Position numbers and translations under genes: made by a program
In this document: in pieces, positions 58,169-64,000 of the stretch
Numbering within the stretch: position 1 is the stretch's first letter
How the letters are laid out: each line of letters starts with the position of its first letter
Notes under the pieces: model-generated
Told to the model about the DNA's origin: nothing
Seen by the model: the letters and a program-made list of their open reading frames with translations, nothing else
Databases searched by the model: none
Assembly: GCA_009760855.2 (NCBI GenBank)
Contig: WPIO01000007.1
Coordinates: 1,290,001 to 1,354,000, forward strand
Reading direction: 5' to 3'
Length of the DNA: 64,000 nt
Source: Cristatella mucedo
Taxonomy: Eukaryota > Bryozoa > Phylactolaemata > Cristatellidae

Positions 58169-60435
58169 CTGGAAAGATAGGAAGCAGTCGGTTACAAAAA
58201 GCGTTTTGGCATGAGCCACTTTTCGAGCAGCACCTCACAGCTACAGAACGAGATTGAGTAAACAGAACAGTGGCAAGTTTCAAAGCTCACAGAGGAATCG
58301 AATTCGATAGCTGTCCTTACCAAACAGCTGCAGCCGAGGACGCCATATCGGACATGGCAAGAAAAGCAATTCAAACGCCTTACAAAACTTCGGAGACTGA
58401 GCTTTTTGCATAAAAATTTCTCGGGTCAGCCGTCTGGCTGGAAAATGAATTGCCCAGTATGACTAAAGACACTCAAAGAATGGTTTTTTGGTAAAAAACT
58501 ACATTTGGCGTGAGTTCGCTTTGCATTGAGGCTGCCTTTAGAATGGTTCTGGAATGATTTTCACTGTCTATTGTAATTAAATCGGCGCAGCAGCGCTAAC
58601 TTCGAGCTAACGGTTAAAAAAAGCGAGGACTGTATCGTAGGAGTTGGTCTGAGGGCTCAAGCAAACCCCAAGCATAGGCACTTCACATCACAAGTGCCTT
58701 CATCCTGCTCTCCGCGTGGTCAGCCGAGGTGAGGTCACGGTTCATCAGCCAGTGAGAGGTATAATCTTGACCGGGCTTTTTAGACTGGCCAGTCAGCAGC
58801 GCCAATTACGGAGCCACTACGGCGAATGCGAAAACATTGTCACGTTCTATCGAGAGGACGTGAAAGTGACCTCTGATTTGACGCATTCGCGACGAGGTCT
58901 CCGAGAGGCGAGCTCGCATAGGCGGTAGCACTCGTTGAAAGCACCAAGGCTCCACCGGTTGGCTACTGCGCATGAAAGGTTCACTATCTCTGTCTGGTAT
59001 GATGCCGCTGACTCGACACTATTTTGATTATGACTGAGCACCGGTAGTGGTGACATTTGAGGTAGCTTCAAGACTGGACGAGGAGGAGGAGGAGGATGCT
59101 CAGCGAGCGTCTCGAGCAGCTGCTCGAGACGGCTTGCAGGTGTCTGCCGTTACCTCGGCAGCGTCTGCCCCTTTCACACCGAATGCGCCCTTCGAACTCG
59201 ATTTGGATGTGCCCAATAGGTCAGCACTGCTGCATTGCGGCACGAGTGATGTGCACATCCCTAAATCAGGAGGAAAGCTTCTTTCTATAAGCATGCAGGC
59301 TGGTGCGCTGCCAAAAGTTGTGCAGACGATGCGGAGCAATCGCAGTGAATGCCTGGTGAATATACGAGCGATGGGAGAGAACGCTCGACGACTAGGCTAA
59401 AAACTCGGAGAAACAAACCGCTGCGACATGCGCCGTCAACAGTGTCGGTGCTGAGCAAAGTATAGGATGCCTGGCGATGGCAGATCGATCTGAACCAAAG
59501 GCCGCAAATGCATCGAAAGTCCAGCGGCTCGACCGTCGAAAAAAGGGACCTGCATATTGTGGCTGCTTTACGGATGGAACGCACTTCACAGAGTCATTGC
59601 TGCTGTACACAAGCTCGTGGTGGAGATGTTCTACCTGGCGTGAGTTTGGCTTTTTGTTTCATTCTAGCATGAACCTTGGACTGCGTTTAGACTGTGAGGT
59701 TATGATACCAATTGGCCGGTATTAATTAAGGCCAGAAACTCGCAAACAGTAGCGTCATTATAGCCCATGACCTCAAGAAATTTAAAGTAAAACTAAAAGC
59801 TACGTCTAAGAATCTGTGAACCATTTGGCGCCGATACAGGCTTTGACATTTGACGCAGTTAGCAAGCTCTACCCGTCAACAACTTGAACTGTCCTGGTGT
59901 TTACCGGGTCTGGCAGTACAGTACAAGAGATTCAAATTTTGGTTGCCAGGCGGTATTGGATTAATTTTATTAGAAGACCCCAAGAAAAAATAGAGCGCAT
60001 CAATGATCGTTGGGGTCCCGGTAAATATTAATTTTCAAGGGCAACGTTTTGAGACCATACTGGTCACAGCTTCCTGTCAAGATTAGATCGAGCTCTAACT
60101 TGATTGCGTCTCTAAGTCTCTCCTCCCTGCTGCAACGTATGGATCCTGACGCAATGATCGACAACTTCCTAAAAGAAGATTAATGGGGGAAGTTTGACCA
60201 GCTCTTGTCATTATTCTGTATGTTGTACCCAAATTCCAAAGCGAAGTAAAGAGTCATTATAATAGTATTACTAATAAGCCTTTCGTCTAGCTCTCTAAGA
60301 AAACCAAAGCTATATCCAGGCGTTTTGCAACTCGCAACAAGAAAAGCACCAAGAGTTAATGGCAAGCAACATGCTTGGACAACTTAGTAAGTGCGCATAT
60401 TAGCCATCAGTCGCACAGATGCGGTGCATTACTGC
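58169..60435. other. Upstream of known RhoGEF exons; no exon established
   Basis: Expected to hold earlier DH exons, but none could be joined in phase. Minus-strand open frames at 58847-59610 are GC-richer and serine-rich with no domain I recognise. Confidence 0.3.
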
Positions 60436-60439
60436 TGTT

Positions 60440-60655
60440 TGTAGAGGTACGTGGAAATGCACCTGTTTATTACAGCACCTGGTGGGTATTTGTGATTTTT
60501 TTCGTGTGCACGTACCTGCTTACACTATGCCTGCTGCTTGCGGATGTGACGTCAGTCATTTGGTAATTCTTTCTATACAGCAACTGTAAAAGCCTAGAAA
60601 GAGATTCAGTTCTCCGAGGGCGCTATACAAATGCATTATTATTATTATAATTAAC
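60440..60655 (+). mobile_element. LINE-A 3' end
   Basis: TGCACCTGTTTATTACAGCA (C-terminal end), then TGTAAAAGCCTAGAAAGAGA, TTCTCCGAGGGCGCTATAC and (ATT)n. Confidence 0.7.
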
Positions 60656-60659
60656 TTAA

Positions 60660-61675
60660 AATAACCTATCCGCTCATCTTTGAAGCCCACTGTAGTGTTC
60701 CGAACGTGACTAAAAGTCTTAGAGTTGATGACTTAGTTCGGTTATAGCAGTGATAACACAGTTGTGGTTTGGGTGCACCGAAGCTAGCGTAGTTTGAGTC
60801 GACATACCTGTGTTGTCTTCAAGTTTAATGCTACGTCCAGCTAATAAAATCATGAGTGCCTGAATTGCCGCTGAATCAGAACCTTATAGCTCAGCTATGG
60901 TCAACTGACAAGTTTGAATAATAATCGAATGGTCAACAGAACCTATGTGGCACCGCGCTGGTTGGCCGGCAAAAATTCTTTTCATCGCTCAGCCAGCCGC
61001 AACTTCAGTGTGTGTGATCAGGGTCAACTTACCAACCTTTTCTATACAGGCTCCCAATGTTATAAAATTGCTCTAGAATAGTTAAAGCCCGTCTAATATG
61101 CATCAATGGCTCTCGGCATCGGGGCTAGTTCTAATTTCGAGTGATTCACATGAATAATATTTTAACTTTTTTATTTCTCATATTTATACAGGAACAGTTA
61201 CTGAATTATTGACAGGCTAGTTCGGGATGAGCAGCTATACAAATATGATCTTTTGGATCTTTCGTTTGATCATCAACGTTTCTATGACGCATGCTTTTGG
61301 CCGCGAATGCTTGAGTCCAGTGAAAATCAAAGGAATTCCCGAGACGCAACAGTTTTCATTGGAGGAAGAGCAAGCGTGCTCGGCTCCAAGATCTATCGTG
61401 CAACGAACTTTAGTCTAGCCACGAAAATTATATTCTATGTACGAGTCCTTCATGCTCTCTCTTGGGGAAACGTCTAGCGGGTCAACCCTTGCGATGATGT
61501 GCCAATCATTACCGATATACGCAACTGGCTTTGTGTGAAGGAGAGACTTCCGCGTTCCTTCTATCAATCTGAAACCTAAATAGCTCCGTAGACAGAACCC
61601 GAGGAAATGCTATACTGTCACACGACTCCACTTGAGTTTGTGTGTGTGTGTGTGTGTGCGTGTGCGTGTGTGTGT

Positions 61676-61726
<51 letters not shown>

Positions 61727-63320
61727 CTTACCAGTCATTGCACCGGTACCGTTCTGCTGCATCTTTTCACTACATTAATTCTGCTATTAGCTTTGAACTT
61801 TGCAAATGACCTGCAATTGTTTGGGGCTGTCCGACCGACAGCTAAGCCAGGAATCTTCCTGACATCTTAATCTTGAAATTAATCTTTTGAAATTATGCAA
61901 ATTAATCTTGAAATCTTAATAATTTAAATAAAATATTTGCATAAAACCCAAAGAATACTAAATCTCCTTCTAGAAAATTTTAAAAGCAAACCTCGTGGGT
62001 GCTGATGCAAGCCGATGCAATGCAGAAATAATTGAACTTATTTCGCAAGGCCACAGCTTCTCCGAGTTAAACCAAGTTTATTGATGCAAAAACTCTTGGA
62101 AAAAAGTGGACGTAAGTAGCAAAAAATATGTCAAATCTGTATGCAAGAATTTACATCCCGGTACAACTCATTGATTTCTCAAATTAACACCACTGCGAAA
62201 ACGACAGTCGCAGAACGATCACTTGTGAGATACAGGTGCCGGTTTACGAAATGTTTTTACTGCACAGCTACATTCGATTGCCTTTGTAGAATAAGCTGGA
62301 TCCAGTGGATTACAGTGACGTTCTCTTCTAATAAAATTGACGGGGAAAGGGAAAATTTTCTCAGTCTCCGAACTAGAAAAACCTAGTCACTGTCGCCTGA
62401 GTCAAGCGTCCTGAACACCTTTCAGAATGACTCGAATGAAAGCCCCACCGCTCGGTGTCGCGCACACGATTGACAATCGGGGGGGGGGGGGGGGTGAGCA
62501 GAGTGTAACGAAGTCTTCGAATAACGTATCTCGCTCACGAGAAACGTGATAGGATGGTCGGTAGCGGTACAATCGCTGGCTTGAAATTTACCAGCCACAG
62601 CGGCTGGTAATTCGAAGGGACCGCTTCGAATTTTGACGCAGATTGGCTCAGCGGTCCTAGTGGCATTACACTTTTGGATCTGGCCGCACAGTGAGCAGCA
62701 TCCCTGCCTGGCGGCAGGAAATCGTGTAGACCTGCTCCGGGGCTAGCAGCTAATTGAGTCTCCTCGCCAACTGGCTGTAACGTCCGGTGGTCACCCACTG
62801 TTCGCACACAAGAGATAATAATTAGCTTTGCCAAACCAGATGACGCTCACCATTCGAGGCATAGATCAATAGAGCCCGAGTGGTCAAGCTGAGCTAGGGA
62901 TAGGGCAGTGCCGCTGTCATTGGTAGCCGCTTCTCGATCGGCAGAGCTGGCTTATGAGCGTCTACCCTACTACTGTCTATGCCTACGCAGGACTCCCGAG
63001 GCTCTGAGCCAGGAAGTGACGAGTTTGAAGTACACGTGTTAGCGATGCCTGCATCGAGCTGCCTAGCGATTCTGACCTGCCTCTAGCCTCAGGTCGCCGA
63101 GTTCTTACAAAGACGCGTGCTGGGTACGGGGGGGGGCAGCCGGGCGAAAGGCTGGCATATGGCTTATCGAGCAAGTTGACTTTTGTAGAACGAAACAATG
63201 GAGCAGAGAGAGAGAGAGAGCTACGGGTACCAAACGCGACCCGTGCTCGTCTGACGAGGGCAAAGTTGCGTCAGCCATTCAAGCTCACCCCTTTCATAAA
63301 GAGCGCCTTTTAAATGCCAC
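60660..63320. other. Right part of window; no gene supported
   Basis: Contains the (GT)n tract and poly-G runs near 62479 and 63128. One splice-bounded minus-strand frame at 62592-62797 is discussed as a possible upstream RhoGEF exon but is not established. Confidence 0.35.
61636..61725. repeat. (GT)n microsatellite
   Basis: About 90 bp of GT with GC interruptions. Confidence 0.95.
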
Positions 63321-63325
63321 TAGAA

Positions 63326-63512
63326 CAGCGGTTCTCAACCTATGGGTCGCAACCCCTTTAAGGGTCGAACGACCCTTTCACATGGGTCGCGCAAGACCAT
63401 CGGAAAACACGCATTTCTACATTTTGTACACAGTAATTTTATGGTTGGGGGTCGCCACAACATGAGGAACTGGATTAAAGGGTCGCCGCTTTAGGAAGGT
63501 TGAGAACCACTG
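63326..63512. mobile_element. SPIN-like hAT transposon, non-autonomous, copy 2
   Basis: Starts CAGCGGTTCTCAACCTATGG and ends AGGAAGGTTGAGAACCACTG. Internal CAAGACCATCGGAAAACAC and TTTTATGGTTGGGGGTCGCC correspond position by position to copy 1 at 39.1 kb. 187 bp. Flanks CACTAGAA (63318-63325) and TCCTAGAA (63513-63520) share six of eight bases, consistent with an aged 8-bp target duplication. Confidence 0.85.
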
Positions 63513-63574
63513 TCCTAGAAGCTAGGTTGCACGCCTCCGGTGCTTACCATGTTCCATGCTTTACCATGAGATAA

Positions 63575-64000
63575 TAATAATGATAATAATAGTGCACTTG
63601 ATAAAGCGCCCTCAGAGAACCTAATCTCTTTCTCGGCGCCTTACATTTGCTGCAAAGTGAAATGCAATTGAATGGTAAGTAAAATCATGCATGAATGCAC
63701 AGGGTCAGCATGCAAATGTTGTTAGTGGCAGCATGCACAGTGTCAGCACGCATAAGCACATCGCACAAGGACAAATCACAGGGACCCACTAAATGCTGTC
63801 CTAAATAGGTGTGTTTTTAAGTTCCTTTTAAATGTGGTCAGGTCAGGGGATGTTCTGACGCAGGTCGGGAGGGAGTTCCAGGCTTTGGGAACTAAATGCA
63901 CGGTCTCCAAAGGATTTAAGGTTTGCACGAGGTATTTGTTGACTGTTGGATTCCGAAAAGCGGGTGGTACGATGCTTGGCCTGATGGGGTAGTATATCTG
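63575..64000 (-). mobile_element. LINE-A 3' end, continues beyond right edge
   Basis: TAAAGCGCCCTCAGAGAACC and CTCTTTCTCGGCGCC (tail in reverse), then 3' UTR, then the minus-strand coding end: VPKAWNSLPTCVRTSPDL, TFKRNLKTHLFRTAFSGSL. It starts after ATAATAATAATGATAATAAT, the (ATT)n end in reverse. Confidence 0.78.

Overview
The window is nuclear DNA from an intron-rich animal, most likely an invertebrate. Three conserved metazoan genes have GT-AG introns, and the space between and inside them is filled with non-LTR retrotransposon fragments, tRNA-derived SINEs, DNA-transposon remnants and microsatellites. I cannot name the phylum from the sequence.

Layout. (1) 2279-28249, minus strand: a long-tailed class I myosin (MYO1E/MYO1F type). 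Twenty exons are resolved, from the start codon through the motor, one IQ motif and the first part of the TH1 tail. The remaining tail (rest of TH1, TH2, SH3) must lie to the left of the window. (2) 29762-30502, plus strand: a complete three-exon CNBP-type zinc-knuckle protein of 187 residues, head-to-head with the myosin across a putative shared promoter of about 0.5 kb. (3) 42590-58168, minus strand: the 3' part of a Dbl-family RhoGEF (DH-PH, PLEKHG-like). Seven exons join in phase and end in a low-complexity C-terminal tail. The N-terminal half of the DH domain and everything upstream was not found in the window. The 30.8-42.6 kb interval holds no gene I can support; it contains repeats and a CpG-rich stretch.

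The three genes have unrelated cellular jobs (membrane-actin motor, nucleic-acid binding, Rho activation) and I see no operon-like logic. The repeat landscape is the more unusual part. LINE-A (L2/CR1-like) is present in more than twenty pieces on both strands. Its 3' end is a conserved short stem-loop followed by (ATT)n. SINE-A carries a tRNA-like head joined to that same 3' end, so it probably uses LINE-A's machinery. LINE-B is a second non-LTR family known here only from its C-terminal end; one copy ends in a very long (GACA)n tract and two copies form a large inverted repeat. SINE-B is another tRNA-derived SINE in six copies. Two short elements at 39.1 and 63.3 kb look like SPIN-type hAT transposons, a family known for horizontal transfer between animals. 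A perfect 59-bp palindrome sits in a myosin intron.

Exon boundaries were set by reading splice sites and checking that the reading phase carries across every junction. Family names rest on recognising motifs by eye; no database search was run.
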